DNA from: Neobacillus cucumis
Lineage (GTDB): Bacteria; Bacillota; Bacilli; Bacillales; Cytobacillaceae
Length of the DNA: 64,000 nucleotides
Assembly (NCBI RefSeq): GCF_016908975.1
Contig: NZ_JAFBEX010000013.1
Coordinates: forward strand, 124,001 to 188,000
Direction: 5' to 3'
This document shows positions 19,093 through 34,478 of this stretch, one piece after another (position 1 is the first letter of the stretch; every line of letters starts with the position of its first letter). The position numbers and the translations under genes are program-made. The notes under the pieces were generated by a model that made no database searches, was not told the origin of the DNA, and saw only the letters and a list, made by a program, of their open reading frames with translations.

Positions 19093-20217
19093 ATGACAGA
19101 ACAACTGAACTGGGTAAATGACGCATGGAAGCAAGTTACTCAAAAAATCAATCGAACGAGCAAAAGAATCGGGGCGAATTTCCCTCATGCAAGTGAGAAC
19201 GGGGAGTATATTCTCGAGGAACCGCAATGGTGGACTGCTGGTTTTTGGCCAGGTTTACTGTGGCAGGTATATCGGGATACGAAAGATGAAACATTAAAAG
19301 AATTGGCTGTAGAGTGTGAAGAAAAGCTGGACGCTGTCCAACACCAATACTACCGGCTAGATCATGATATGGGTTTTATGTGGACCTTAACGAGTGTTGC
19401 CCATTATAAGCTCTTGGGCAATCAGGAATCCAAACGTCGTGCACTTCTAGCAGCAAATCTCCTAATGGGACGATTTAATGTAAATGGAAACTATATTAGA
19501 GCTTGGAATCCTTGGACTGCGGGTGAAGACAATAGCGGCATAGCCATAATTGATTGCATGATGAATCTGCCGCTTCTTTATTGGGCTTCTGAAGAAACAG
19601 GTGATCCAAGATTCAAAGGTACAGCTAGAAGACATGCCGATATGGTACTAGAAAATTTTATTCGGAGTGATGGTAGTGTTCATCATATTGTCCGTTTTGA
19701 TCCTGAAAGCGGGAGTAGAATAGAAGCGTTGGGAGGGCAAGGCCATAGCCCGAATTCAGCATGGTCTAGAGGAACAGCTTGGGCGATTTATGGTCTGACA
19801 TTAAGCTTTCATTATACAGGCGAAGCAAAATATTTGGAAGCAGCCAAAAAGGTGGCTCATTTCTTTATTTCTCATCTTTCGAAGGATTTTGTGCCAGATT
19901 GGGATTTCCGTTTGCCTGCTGATATCGATGCTCCAAAGGATTCTTCTGCTGGTGCTATTGCGGCATGTGGTCTTCTGCTCTTGGCTGATAAAGTAATAGC
20001 CGAGGAATCACCTGTTTATCAAAGAGCTGGTGAAAAAATCCTTGAATCATTATATAAAAATTATGGTGATTGGACAGGAAATGAGGAAGGATTAGTCCTA
20101 CATGGAACAAGTCACTTTCCTGAAAGAAAATACATGGATAACCCATTGATATACGGAGATTACTATTTTGTTGAAGGTCTTGCAAGATTAAATGGATATA
20201 AGGAGCTATTTTGGTAG
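19093..20217 (+). CDS. GH88 unsaturated glucuronyl hydrolase
   Basis: Removes the 4,5-unsaturated uronic acid left at the non-reducing end by a polysaccharide lyase; the product enters the KduI/KduD route. The 374-residue protein fits family GH88: WWTAGFWPGLLW near the N-terminus and two Asp residues, Asp92 (HDMGF) and Asp154 (IIDCMMN), in the places of the known catalytic pair Asp88 and Asp149 of Bacillus UGL. The ATG at 19093 with AGAAGGG upstream is preferred; an earlier TTG at 19072 overlaps the previous gene. It follows the heparinase-like gene by 13 bases and is clearly in the same operon. Confidence 0.9.
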   Translation: MTEQLNWVNDAWKQVTQKINRTSKRIGANFPHASENGEYILEEPQWWTAGFWPGLLWQVYRDTKDETLKELAVECEEKLDAVQHQYYRLDHDMGFMWTLTSVAHYKLLGNQESKRRALLAANLLMGRFNVNGNYIRAWNPWTAGEDNSGIAIIDCMMNLPLLYWASEETGDPRFKGTARRHADMVLENFIRSDGSVHHIVRFDPESGSRIEALGGQGHSPNSAWSRGTAWAIYGLTLSFHYTGEAKYLEAAKKVAHFFISHLSKDFVPDWDFRLPADIDAPKDSSAGAIAACGLLLLADKVIAEESPVYQRAGEKILESLYKNYGDWTGNEEGLVLHGTSHFPERKYMDNPLIYGDYYFVEGLARLNGYKELFW

Positions 20218-20321
20218 AAAAATTCCAATGATTCTTCCATTCTGAAAAAATCTGATTGAAGTTAAGGAAAGTTTATGAAATAGTGGAGGAGAAAATAGTA
20301 AATAGGAAGGTGAAATAAAAA

Positions 20322-23369
<3,048 letters not shown>

Positions 23370-23518
23370 TTGTAAGAAAGAGGCTGACCACGCAGTCATG
23401 TATACCAATTGCCATTGCCTTCCTACTATTGCAGAAGCACCTTGCTTAAAGTTTAACAGCTGGTGGAACAAAGATTGATTGAATAGTTAGTATGAACTAA
23501 TGGTAGAAGGAGATTAAA

Positions 23519-25582
23519 ATGACTAAACATGAAAAGATATATACTACTAAAGCCAACTTCATGCTTCACGGGGGAGATTATAATCCGGACCAATGGCTGG
23601 ATCGACCGGATATATTAGCAGATGATATTAAATTAATGAAGCTTGCACATACGAATACCTTTTCAGTTGGAATCTTTGCTTGGGCAGCATTGGAGCCGGA
23701 AGAAGGAGTTTACAACTTCGAATGGTTAGATGAGATTTTTAACAATATTTATGGGATTGGCGGACGTGTTATTTTAGCTACTCCGAGCGGGGCGCGCCCT
23801 GCTTGGATGTCACAAAAATATCCAGAAGTATTGCGCGTGAATGGAGCTCGAGTAAAACAGCTGCATGGTGGAAGACATAATCATTGTTTTACTTCAGAAG
23901 TTTACCGTGAAAAAACGCAGAAGATTAATCGATTGTTAGCAGAACGCTACGGTAATCACCCTGCGTTGTTAATGTGGCATATTTCCAATGAATATGGCGG
24001 CGAATGTCACTGTGAAAAATGTCAGCATGCCTTTAGAAACTGGCTGAAAGAAAAATACAATAATGATCTAAAATCGTTAAATGATGCATGGTGGGGACCG
24101 TTTTGGAGCCACACCTTCACTGACTTGTCACAGATTGAATCGCCATCGCCAATCGGAGAAAGTATGGTTCACGGATTAAATCTAGATTGGAGAAGGTTTG
24201 TTACCGATCAAACCATCTCATTCTTCGAAAATGAGGTTGTTCCTATTAGGGAATTGACCCCAAATATTCCGATTACGACTAACTTTATGGCAGACACGCA
24301 TGAGCTTATTCCATTCCAGGCACTTGATTATAGTAAGTTTGCTAAACATCTCGATGTCATTAGCTGGGATGCTTACCCGGCATGGCATAATGACTGGGAA
24401 AGTAACGCTGATTTAGCCATGAGGGTTGGTTTTATTGATGACTTATACCGCAGTCTCAAACAACAGCCATTTTTATTAATGGAATCAACTCCAAGTGCTG
24501 TCAACTGGCATAATGTCAATAAAGCTAAACGTCCAGGAATGCACCTACTTGCTTCCATGCAAATGGTTGCCCACGGATCTGATAGCGTAATGTATTTCCA
24601 ATGGCGGAAATCACGCGGCTCTTCTGAAAAATTCCATGGGGCAGTTGTTGATCATGATAATAGTTCAGAAAACCGTGTGTTTAAAGAGGTTGCGAAGGTT
24701 GGTCAAACATTAGAAAAGCTGAATGATATTGTTGGAACAAATCGTCCATCAGATGTCGCTATTCTTTATGATTGGGAAAGCAACTGGGCATTAAATGATG
24801 CTCAAGGGTTTGGACTGGAGACCAAGCGTTATCCACAGACACTCGTTGACCATTACCGCACCTTCTGGGAAGAAGATATTTCTGTTGATGTCATTACAAA
24901 AGAACAAGATTTTAATTCTTATAAACTATTAATTGTTCCGATGCTTTATTTAGTAAGCGAAGAAACGATTGCGCGTTTGAAATCATTTGTTGCAAACGGC
25001 GGAACGTTAGTGATGACTTATATTAGCGGACTGGTAAATGAAAACGATTTAACTTATTTGGGCGGATGGCACAAAGATTTGCAAGAAATTTTCGGAATGA
25101 AACCAGTAGAAACAGACACTTACTATCCAAAGGATCGAAATTTTGTTAGTTATCGTAATCAATCCTTCGAGCTGAAAGATTATGCAACGGTCCTTGAACT
25201 AGATACCGCTAAAGCAGAAGGAGAATACGAGGAAGACTATTATGCAAATACTCCTGCGGTAACAAGCCATCACTATGGAAAAGGAAAAACCTATTATATT
25301 GGCGGCCGCTTGGAGGATTCTTTCCATCGGGAATTTTACCAAGAATTAATCAATGACTTATCGCTGCAGCCAGCTGCTTTAGTAAAACATAATAAGGGTG
25401 TATCTGTACAGGTTAGACAAGCCCCTGAACATGATTATATTTTTGTTATGAATTTTACTGAAGAAAAGCAGCCAATTGTTATTGAAGAACAGGTGAAAAA
25501 TTTAGTTACTGGTAAACAGCTTACAGGCGATTTAACATTAGAAAAATATGAGGTTAGCATCCTTGAAAAAACAAGGAATTGA
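23519..25582 (+). CDS. GH42 beta-galactosidase
   Basis: A 687-residue cytoplasmic GH42 enzyme that releases terminal beta-galactose from imported oligosaccharides. The TIM barrel carries acid/base Glu158 (WHISNEYGG) and nucleophile Glu322 (LLMESTPS). Cys123, Cys163, Cys165 and Cys168 have the spacing of the GH42 structural zinc site. A trimerisation domain and a C-terminal beta-domain complete the usual length. GAAGGAG 8 bases before the ATG is a good ribosome site. It may carry the load of the broken lacZ just upstream. The 149-base gap between the two genes shows only a weak 5-bp inverted repeat (TTAGT, ACTAA) near 23486-23500. Confidence 0.93.
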   Translation: MTKHEKIYTTKANFMLHGGDYNPDQWLDRPDILADDIKLMKLAHTNTFSVGIFAWAALEPEEGVYNFEWLDEIFNNIYGIGGRVILATPSGARPAWMSQKYPEVLRVNGARVKQLHGGRHNHCFTSEVYREKTQKINRLLAERYGNHPALLMWHISNEYGGECHCEKCQHAFRNWLKEKYNNDLKSLNDAWWGPFWSHTFTDLSQIESPSPIGESMVHGLNLDWRRFVTDQTISFFENEVVPIRELTPNIPITTNFMADTHELIPFQALDYSKFAKHLDVISWDAYPAWHNDWESNADLAMRVGFIDDLYRSLKQQPFLLMESTPSAVNWHNVNKAKRPGMHLLASMQMVAHGSDSVMYFQWRKSRGSSEKFHGAVVDHDNSSENRVFKEVAKVGQTLEKLNDIVGTNRPSDVAILYDWESNWALNDAQGFGLETKRYPQTLVDHYRTFWEEDISVDVITKEQDFNSYKLLIVPMLYLVSEETIARLKSFVANGGTLVMTYISGLVNENDLTYLGGWHKDLQEIFGMKPVETDTYYPKDRNFVSYRNQSFELKDYATVLELDTAKAEGEYEEDYYANTPAVTSHHYGKGKTYYIGGRLEDSFHREFYQELINDLSLQPAALVKHNKGVSVQVRQAPEHDYIFVMNFTEEKQPIVIEEQVKNLVTGKQLTGDLTLEKYEVSILEKTRN

Positions 25583-25673
25583 ATGATAGTGTGGGAGTAA
25601 TGCTCCTACTCTTAAGTAGCAGTACTTACAATGGTGGAAGTACAGGATATGCTGCTATGACAAAAATAAAAGT

Positions 25674-25707
25674 CGCATGAAAGAATTAGTTCATGCGTCT
25701 TTTTTTT
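25674..25707 (+). terminator. Terminator between GH42 and gal operon
   Basis: CGCATGAA and TTCATGCG form a perfect 8-bp stem with an 8-base loop, followed by a long T run. Confidence 0.9.
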
Positions 25708-25741
25708 GATCTTAATTTTTAGTAATATTTTAGTAAAAATA

Positions 25742-25770
25742 TTGATTATTTTTACTTTGGAAAGTAAAAT
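25742..25770 (+). promoter_or_regulatory. gal promoter overlapped by a palindromic operator
   Basis: TTGATT at 25742-25747 and TAAAAT at 25765-25770 are separated by exactly 17 bases, a good sigma-A promoter. A palindrome TTTTACTTT-GG-AAAGTAAAA at 25750-25769 covers the spacer and most of the -10. This layout would allow a LacI-family repressor to block RNA polymerase. The likely binder is the GalR-type protein encoded at the end of the same operon, which is inference. Confidence 0.7.
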
Positions 25771-25837
25771 AGAGGTAAAGAATCAGATTAATGCTAAAGA
25801 TTGATGAAAAGGATTTCATGGATGGAGGAACGATAAA

Positions 25838-27001
25838 ATGACCGTTACAGCACTTAGTAACATATTTGTAGAAATTTTTAAAACAGCAGCTGATAAATCT
25901 TTCTTTGCTCCAGGGCGGATTAATTTAATTGGGGAACATACCGACTATAACGGCGGACATGTTTTTCCTTGTGCAATTACGTACGGTACTTATGCGGTTG
26001 CCAAGAAGCGTGAAGACAGACTCGTTCGTTTGTATTCAGTTAACTTTCCGGAAAAAGGAGTTATTGAGTTTAGCCTAGATCAACTAGATTACAACAAAGA
26101 ACACAATTGGGCCAATTATCCAAAAGGGATGATTCGCTACATTATGGAGGCTGGATATCAAATCCCAAGTGGATTTGAGTGTGTCATTGAAGGGAATATC
26201 CCAAACGGTGCAGGACTATCCTCTTCCGCTTCAATTGAATTATTAACAGGGGTTTTAATAGAAGGGCTGTTTGCTTTAGAAATTCCGCGTATTGATCTAA
26301 TTAAAATAGGTAAGCAGGTTGAAAATCAGTTTATCGGGGTTAATAGCGGAATTATGGACCAATTTGCAATTGGGATGGGTAAGAAGGATGCAGGTATATT
26401 ACTAGATTGCCAGACATTGAAATATGAGTATGCTCCTATTCAGTTAGAAAATCATAAGATTATCATTATGAATACTAACAAGCGCCGCGAGTTAGCAGAC
26501 TCTAAATACAATGAGCGCAGAGGTGAATGTGAAGAAGCATTATCACAGCTGCAGCAAAAACTACCAATCGAAGCACTAGGACAGCTTTCAGAAGTTGAAT
26601 TTGATGAAAATCAGCATCTCATTACAAATGAAACGGTACGGAAACGGGCAAAACATGCAGTGTATGAAAATATTCGAACATTACGGGCACTCGAGGAGCT
26701 CAAGGCTGGAAATTTAGAAACCTTTGGGCAATTAGTTAACCAATCACACATTTCTTTACGAGACGATTATGAAGTAACAGGGATTGAGCTTGACAGTTTA
26801 GTAGAAGCAGCATGGAAACAGCCAGGTGTTCTTGGAGCACGGATGACAGGAGCAGGATTTGGCGGGTGTGCAATTGCGATTGTTGAAAATGATAAGGTTG
26901 AAAGTTTCATTAGCAATGTAGGAGCGGAATATGCAGCGAAAATTGGATATGAAGCTGATTTTTATGTAGCAAGTATTGGTGAAGGGGCAAAGGAATTATA
27001 G
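25838..27001 (+). CDS. galK: Galactokinase
   Basis: First enzyme of the Leloir pathway: ATP-dependent phosphorylation of alpha-D-galactose at C1. The 387-residue GHMP kinase has the galactokinase signature PGRINLIGEHTDYNGG (about 25-40), the ATP-binding loop PNGAGLSSSAS (about 122-132) and the C-terminal motif GARMTGAGFGGC. The ATG at 25838 has GGAGG 10 bases upstream. It opens a galK-galT-galM-galR unit downstream of a promoter with an overlapping palindrome. Confidence 0.96.
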   Translation: MTVTALSNIFVEIFKTAADKSFFAPGRINLIGEHTDYNGGHVFPCAITYGTYAVAKKREDRLVRLYSVNFPEKGVIEFSLDQLDYNKEHNWANYPKGMIRYIMEAGYQIPSGFECVIEGNIPNGAGLSSSASIELLTGVLIEGLFALEIPRIDLIKIGKQVENQFIGVNSGIMDQFAIGMGKKDAGILLDCQTLKYEYAPIQLENHKIIIMNTNKRRELADSKYNERRGECEEALSQLQQKLPIEALGQLSEVEFDENQHLITNETVRKRAKHAVYENIRTLRALEELKAGNLETFGQLVNQSHISLRDDYEVTGIELDSLVEAAWKQPGVLGARMTGAGFGGCAIAIVENDKVESFISNVGAEYAAKIGYEADFYVASIGEGAKEL

Positions 27002-27068
27002 TAATCACTAGTACAGGACTAGTGTATGTATGAACCAAATGGTATTTAAAAATAGGTGGCGATTAAAT

Positions 27069-28550
27069 ATGATCTTTCAACTTGTCCAACAATTAGTTCA
27101 ACAAGCGCTTGCCACTCAGTTAATGGAGCGGGAAGATGAAGTATATTCAAGGAATCAAGTGCTCGCACTGTTACAATTAGATGAGTTTAAGGATGTTGAA
27201 ATCGAGGGGGAAATCCAGGAAATCCCTGATCTCCTCGAGCAGATTGTAGATTATGCAGTTGAGCAAGGTATCATCGAAGATATTTTTGATGTAAAAGATA
27301 TTTTTTCTAGTAAAATTATGGATTGCTTTATCTCACGACCTTCTAGTGTGAACAATCAATTTTACGAAAAATATCAACAAAGTCCTGAACAGGCAACTGA
27401 GTACTTTTATGATTTAAGTAAAAACAGCAACTATATCCAAATGAAACGGATTCGGCAAAATATTGAGTTCAAAGCAGCTACCGAGTTCGGGGAATTAGAT
27501 ATTACGATTAATTTATCGAAGCCGGAAAAAGATCCAAAGAGTATTGAACTTGAGAAGCTTGCTAAAAAGTCAAGTTACCCTAAATGTCTACTTTGTGTAG
27601 AGAATGAGGGATATGCCGGTCGTATTGGTCACCCTGCCCGTTCAAATCATCGAATGATTAGAATGAATTTAACAAATGAGAATTGGTATTTACAATATTC
27701 TCCGTATGTTTATTATAACGAGCACTGCATTGTGTTATCGGAATCACATACGGACATGAAGATCAGTCCAATGACGTTTAAAAGACTCTTGGCATTTGTT
27801 GAGCAATTTCCGCACTATTTCTTAGGTTCTAATGCAGATATTCCGATTGTTGGCGGCTCAATCTTATCCCATGAGCATTATCAAGGCGGGAATTATCAAT
27901 TTGCCATGGCAAAGGCTGGGGCGGACTGGACTTTTACCATGAATAGCTTTCCAAATGTGGAATGCTCGATTGTTAAATGGCCAATGTCAGTAATTCGCTT
28001 ACGCTCTAGAGAGGCTAGTTTATTGGTGGACGCTGGGGCACATATTTTTGAAAAGTGGAAAACTTACAGTGATGATAAACTTGATATTTTGGCTTGGACA
28101 GGGGAGACTCCTCATAACACGGTTACCCCGATTGCCCGTCGAAATGGTGATTTGTTCGAACTAGACTTGGTTCTCCGCAATAATCGGACGAATAATGAAC
28201 ATCCACTGGGTATTTTCCATCCACATTCGGATGTCCATCATATTAAGAAGGAGAACATTGGTCTTATTGAAGTAATGGGATTAGCGGTACTGCCTGCGCG
28301 ACTAAAAGGAGAACTTGAAGAGGTGGAAAAATTCCTGCTTGGTAAAACGAATGCTGTTGCAGACTATCATACCGATTGGGCTAATAAGTTGAAAGCCCGT
28401 TATGGAGCTATTGCTAACGAATCTAATGTAGAAATGCTGGTACGAGAAGAAGTAGGTAAAAAGTTTTTACGTGTACTAGAGGATGCTGGTGTATTTAACC
28501 GGAATGAAGAGGGGTTAACAGGATTTTCTAGATTTGTTGATGTTCTATAA
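27069..28550 (+). CDS. galT: UDP-glucose-hexose-1-phosphate uridylyltransferase, type 2
   Basis: Transfers UMP between UDP-glucose and galactose-1-phosphate. The 493-residue sequence belongs to the large Firmicute (GalT2) type, not the roughly 350-residue E. coli type; the motif LSHEHYQGG holds the likely catalytic His. Conserved CLLC (about 177-180) may bind metal. The ATG at 27069 is chosen because AGGTGG lies 9 bases before it; the longer frame from 27030 has no ribosome site. The gap to galK is 67 bases. Confidence 0.93.
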   Translation: MIFQLVQQLVQQALATQLMEREDEVYSRNQVLALLQLDEFKDVEIEGEIQEIPDLLEQIVDYAVEQGIIEDIFDVKDIFSSKIMDCFISRPSSVNNQFYEKYQQSPEQATEYFYDLSKNSNYIQMKRIRQNIEFKAATEFGELDITINLSKPEKDPKSIELEKLAKKSSYPKCLLCVENEGYAGRIGHPARSNHRMIRMNLTNENWYLQYSPYVYYNEHCIVLSESHTDMKISPMTFKRLLAFVEQFPHYFLGSNADIPIVGGSILSHEHYQGGNYQFAMAKAGADWTFTMNSFPNVECSIVKWPMSVIRLRSREASLLVDAGAHIFEKWKTYSDDKLDILAWTGETPHNTVTPIARRNGDLFELDLVLRNNRTNNEHPLGIFHPHSDVHHIKKENIGLIEVMGLAVLPARLKGELEEVEKFLLGKTNAVADYHTDWANKLKARYGAIANESNVEMLVREEVGKKFLRVLEDAGVFNRNEEGLTGFSRFVDVL

Positions 28551-28576
28551 GATGAACTATTTAAGAGGATGTGAGT

Positions 28577-30633
<2,057 letters not shown>

Positions 30634-30654
30634 TCTAAATGTAGAGAAATGCAT

Positions 30655-30699
30655 AAAAGGCGGGATTGTCCATCTGCGATGGACAATCCCGCCTTTTTG
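30655..30699. terminator. Bidirectional terminator between galR and esterase gene
   Basis: A perfect 20-bp stem (AAAAGGCGGGATTGTCCATC and its complement) around a 3-base loop, with A and T runs on the two sides. It serves both convergent genes. Confidence 0.92.
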
Positions 30700-30732
30700 T
30701 CTTTGAATGGTGCCTATCACCATTTTTACTAT

Positions 30733-32061
30733 TTACTTAGTATTTGGGTTGGTTTGAGCTGCTAGCCATTCCATGATGTGAGTTGTTTTTCCGTTGATGG
30801 TGTTTGTTGGCGCATTATTGTATACGTAAATCCATGACCAGTGTCCATTATATTCATATGGTGTGCCATCCGCGTTCTTATATAAACCGGATGTATCGAC
30901 CACTTTATCAAATAATGATTTATGGACATTTTTTGCTCCAGCATCGACTAAGCGTTGATACGTAGGTTCAATATAATCAGTTGTCTTAACAACTGGGTCT
31001 GTTTTAGCGGCAATGAACCACATTGGGAGATCCTTCATTTTTTGAATTTGCTCATTTGTAATTAACGAATCCTTTAAGGCTTCACATGTTGGGAAGGCAG
31101 CGGCAAAGTAATTAGTATAATCGCGTGCCATCAGCATGGTCATATATCCCCCGTTAGAGTCACCGCCAATGTAAATTCTGCTGGTATCCACGTCCTTGTG
31201 ATTAGCAACATATTCCTTAATTAAAGACATTAAAGCATTCTCATACTTGGAGGTTCCATCTCCGAATCCTTTCAAACCGTCCATCCAGAAAGTTGGAGTC
31301 TGAGGTGCGAGAACGTAGGCTCCGTCAAATTTTGATTGAATATCCTTTGAAGCAAAATTGGCAGCTTTGTTGGCTGAGATTGGAATCGTTGGATCTGTGC
31401 CGCCTTCACCGGCGCCATGGAGCCAGATAATTAATGGGTTTTTATGATTGTCCGTTTTTGGACTGAAATCGGCGTACGTTAAGCTAACATTGTCATAAGT
31501 TCCTTTTCCTGTGGAAAAATCATCTACTAGCTCTCTAGTTTCTCCAGCAAATTGATCAACAACTAATCCTGAAATTGTTCCTGCACTAGTTTCAATATCT
31601 TTTTGCTGTGTGATGGTATAGTTCATATCAACCCAATCATTAAAGCCAGTAGTCGCCCAATCATAGTTGAGTGGTGAACCTAGGGATACATCAGGACCAA
31701 TTTTCATTTCTAAGACAACATATTTACCTGTTTGGACAGCAGGATTGCCGTCTTTGTCGGCTACGTATGCTTTAGTGATGGTGCGGTCTCCTTCCTCTAG
31801 GAAAGGTTTGCTTAACCGTTTATCGCTTCTAGCCACATGGACTTTGAAGGTATCGGTTGTTACAGAATTCTTTGGTATTGGTTTCCCAACATTAACAATT
31901 ACTTTCGTTGTTGCTGCACCCCAATCTTCAATCTCTGTCACAGTTTGATAGGATGTTGACTGTGTATTGATTTGCTTCGCAAAAACATTTGTATTGAGTG
32001 ATAAAGTCATAGCTGCAGCCATTGTGGCCAACATGGCCTTTTTCTTCATTTTTTTAAGCAT
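30733..32061 (-). CDS. Secreted alpha/beta-hydrolase esterase
   Basis: An exported 442-residue protein: signal peptide (about 1-29, ending NVFA), an Ig-like N-terminal domain (about 40-165) and a C-terminal alpha/beta-hydrolase of the esterase/prolyl-oligopeptidase-like type. The oxyanion motif LHGAGEGG, nucleophile Ser302 in GDSNG, an Asp in AKTDPVV and a His in NGHWSW form a credible catalytic triad. The ATG at 32061 is chosen because GGAGG lies 8 bases upstream, inside the longer frame from 32076. It is 36 bases downstream of a GH3 gene and so probably in its operon. It may remove acetyl or feruloyl groups from plant polysaccharide; this specificity is inferred. Confidence 0.82.
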   Translation of the reverse strand: MLKKMKKKAMLATMAAAMTLSLNTNVFAKQINTQSTSYQTVTEIEDWGAATTKVIVNVGKPIPKNSVTTDTFKVHVARSDKRLSKPFLEEGDRTITKAYVADKDGNPAVQTGKYVVLEMKIGPDVSLGSPLNYDWATTGFNDWVDMNYTITQQKDIETSAGTISGLVVDQFAGETRELVDDFSTGKGTYDNVSLTYADFSPKTDNHKNPLIIWLHGAGEGGTDPTIPISANKAANFASKDIQSKFDGAYVLAPQTPTFWMDGLKGFGDGTSKYENALMSLIKEYVANHKDVDTSRIYIGGDSNGGYMTMLMARDYTNYFAAAFPTCEALKDSLITNEQIQKMKDLPMWFIAAKTDPVVKTTDYIEPTYQRLVDAGAKNVHKSLFDKVVDTSGLYKNADGTPYEYNGHWSWIYVYNNAPTNTINGKTTHIMEWLAAQTNPNTK

Positions 32062-32097
32062 TTCCTTTACCTCCATTATGATAAAAATGTAAACATT

Positions 32098-34455
32098 TTA
32101 CTGCTGATTGAACTTTGATAACCGATCTAATTCCACATCTGGTGCATTGTCATTATCTACTTCGGCAACAATATCGTTGTCCACTTTAAAATCCAGCTTC
32201 CCTCTAATATCGGCAGAGGAAGCCCCAATCTTGAATTGATAGGTTCCTTTTTCAACAATCCAAGAGGAAGTAGATTCATCAAAGGAAGCAATATCCTTTG
32301 GATCAATAAAGAAGTTGAATGTTTCTTTTTGTCCTGGCTTCAGCTCACGCGTTTTTCCGAACGCTTTTAGCTCAATCGCTGGTTTTTCTAACTTGCCGTC
32401 AGGTGCACTTACATATAATTGTGGTGCCTCTTTACCAACATTGGTACCGGTATTAGTTACTTTAAACGAGACTTTAATGTTATTTGATAACGTATCTTTG
32501 TTTAATTTAAAATCGCTATAATCAAACGTTGTATAGGAGAGTCCGTACCCAAACTCGTAAGCTGGTTTTACCTTAAAGGTAGAATAGTAGCGGTAACCTA
32601 CATAAATATCTTCTTTATACTTTACTAAGTTTGCATTACCGTCCGAGCTTGGGAAGTTCGCATAACTTGGCGCATCCTCTAATTTAACCGGGAAGGTCTC
32701 TGGAAGTTTTCCTGATGGATACGCTTTTCCTGAAAGAACATCTGTAAGAGCGTTCCCTGCTTCCATCCCTGGCTGCCAGGATAATAAAATAGAGTCTGCC
32801 TTATCTCTCCAACTTACTGTGTTAAATGGAGCACCCACATTTAAGACCACGACCATCTTTTTATTAACGGCGTGAAAAGCATCAGAAACCTTATTAATAA
32901 GATCTAATTCTGTTGAGGTTGGTTCAAAGGTGGTTGAATTTCCATCTGCTCCTTCGCCAGAACCTCTAGCAATCACGACTACACCAATATCTGAGTTCTT
33001 CGCCATATAAGCAGCATCTTCCACGCTAAGATTTTGATTAAGTTCTGCACCACTAGCATTGGTCGTAACAGGGGTGTATCCAGCATTATTAAGTCCTTCT
33101 GGTAGCTGGACGGTATGTGTTGGGGTAACATAGGCACTTCCAGTTCCCATTAAGAACATTTTTGAAGCGGCGTTATCGGTTGTACAGGCAGATGTAGGAG
33201 TACCAAATCCGCAGCTAGGCATGGTGTAGGAGTTCCCAACAAGACCGACCTTTTTCACCTTCTGATTGAAAGGTAACGCTTTCTTTTCATTTTTTAATAA
33301 AACCATTCCTTCTGGTGCTGCTTCTCGTGAAAGCTGTGCATCGGCAGCAGCTAGGTCCGCATTAACACTTAGTTTGGTATTGTCAACCGTACTTAATTTT
33401 TTAAAGGTAGGTGACTTAACCACTAAAGTAAGGATATTTTCGATGGCTGTGTCGAGTTTTTCCTCAGGAAGCGAACCGTCTATAATGGCTGCTTTTACCG
33501 CTGCCTTTCCGGCGTCATTTAAACTTGGCATCGACAAGTCATTTCCGCCATTTAACATCGCTTTGCCATTTTGTTTAGAGCCGCCCCAGTCAGTCATAAC
33601 CATGCCATTAAAGCCCCAATCACTTCTTAAGACATCATTTAACAGCCAGGAATTGTGGGCAGAGAAAGGACCGTTAATCGAATTATAGGAGCTCATCACT
33701 GTCCATGGCTGTGCTTCTTTAACGACGCGTTCGAAGCCGGCTAAATAAATTTCTCTTAAGGCACGTTCTGAAATGATTTCATTTACGGACTGTCTATTGG
33801 TTTCTTGGTTATTAGCGGCAAAATGCTTCATGCTGACGCCAACACCTTGGTCTTGAACACCTTTTGTAAATTGAGCGGCCATTTCACCGCTTAGCAGAGG
33901 GTCTTCTGAGTAATATTCAAAGTTTCGTCCGCCTCGAGGATCTCGATGAATATTTAAGGCAGGTCCTAAAATAACATCTACTCCATAATCAAGGGTTTCT
34001 TTTCCCATCGCCGAAGCCACATTATACATGAGATCTTTATTGAAGCTGGAAGAAAGAGCAGATGGAATTGGGAAACCGGTTGTAGATTTATTTGCTGTGG
34101 ATCCAAAACGAAGCCCGGCTGGACCATCTGCAAATGTAAGTTTCGGAATGCCAAGCCGTGGAATGGCATATGTACCGCCGGCCGCTCCTGTGACGGCCGC
34201 GCCTGCACCGCCAATTAAATTTACCTTTTCATCCAGCGTCATCGCCTTAATAACGGCTGGAATCGAAGCTTGGTCAACTAACATTGGTGTTTGTTCCTCG
34301 ACCGTACCAGTTTGCACGCTGCCGCTGTCTCCAGAAACAACTGCTGAATTTGCTGCTGAAGTTGGCTGTTCCGCAGCAAGTACGCCTGAATAATTTGAAG
34401 AAAGCAGCATCAGACTAAACATTGATGTACTTAGAACTTTGTAATAACTCTTCAC
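32098..34455 (-). CDS. Secreted GH3 family beta-glycosidase
   Basis: An exported 785-residue GH3 enzyme with a signal peptide (about 1-28), the (beta/alpha)8 domain with the nucleophile Asp289 (MVMTDWGG), the KHFAANNQE motif, the alpha/beta sandwich domain and a C-terminal fibronectin-III-like domain. The start is GTG at 34455, 9 bases after AAGGGG; a TTG at 34464 is closer than expected. It is divergent from a second GH3 gene and followed by the esterase gene. Its aglycone and sugar specificity (glucose, xylose or galactose) cannot be read from the sequence. Confidence 0.9.
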   Translation of the reverse strand: MKSYYKVLSTSMFSLMLLSSNYSGVLAAEQPTSAANSAVVSGDSGSVQTGTVEEQTPMLVDQASIPAVIKAMTLDEKVNLIGGAGAAVTGAAGGTYAIPRLGIPKLTFADGPAGLRFGSTANKSTTGFPIPSALSSSFNKDLMYNVASAMGKETLDYGVDVILGPALNIHRDPRGGRNFEYYSEDPLLSGEMAAQFTKGVQDQGVGVSMKHFAANNQETNRQSVNEIISERALREIYLAGFERVVKEAQPWTVMSSYNSINGPFSAHNSWLLNDVLRSDWGFNGMVMTDWGGSKQNGKAMLNGGNDLSMPSLNDAGKAAVKAAIIDGSLPEEKLDTAIENILTLVVKSPTFKKLSTVDNTKLSVNADLAAADAQLSREAAPEGMVLLKNEKKALPFNQKVKKVGLVGNSYTMPSCGFGTPTSACTTDNAASKMFLMGTGSAYVTPTHTVQLPEGLNNAGYTPVTTNASGAELNQNLSVEDAAYMAKNSDIGVVVIARGSGEGADGNSTTFEPTSTELDLINKVSDAFHAVNKKMVVVLNVGAPFNTVSWRDKADSILLSWQPGMEAGNALTDVLSGKAYPSGKLPETFPVKLEDAPSYANFPSSDGNANLVKYKEDIYVGYRYYSTFKVKPAYEFGYGLSYTTFDYSDFKLNKDTLSNNIKVSFKVTNTGTNVGKEAPQLYVSAPDGKLEKPAIELKAFGKTRELKPGQKETFNFFIDPKDIASFDESTSSWIVEKGTYQFKIGASSADIRGKLDFKVDNDIVAEVDNDNAPDVELDRLSKFNQQ

Positions 34456-34478
34456 ACCTAACAACCCCTTTATATATA

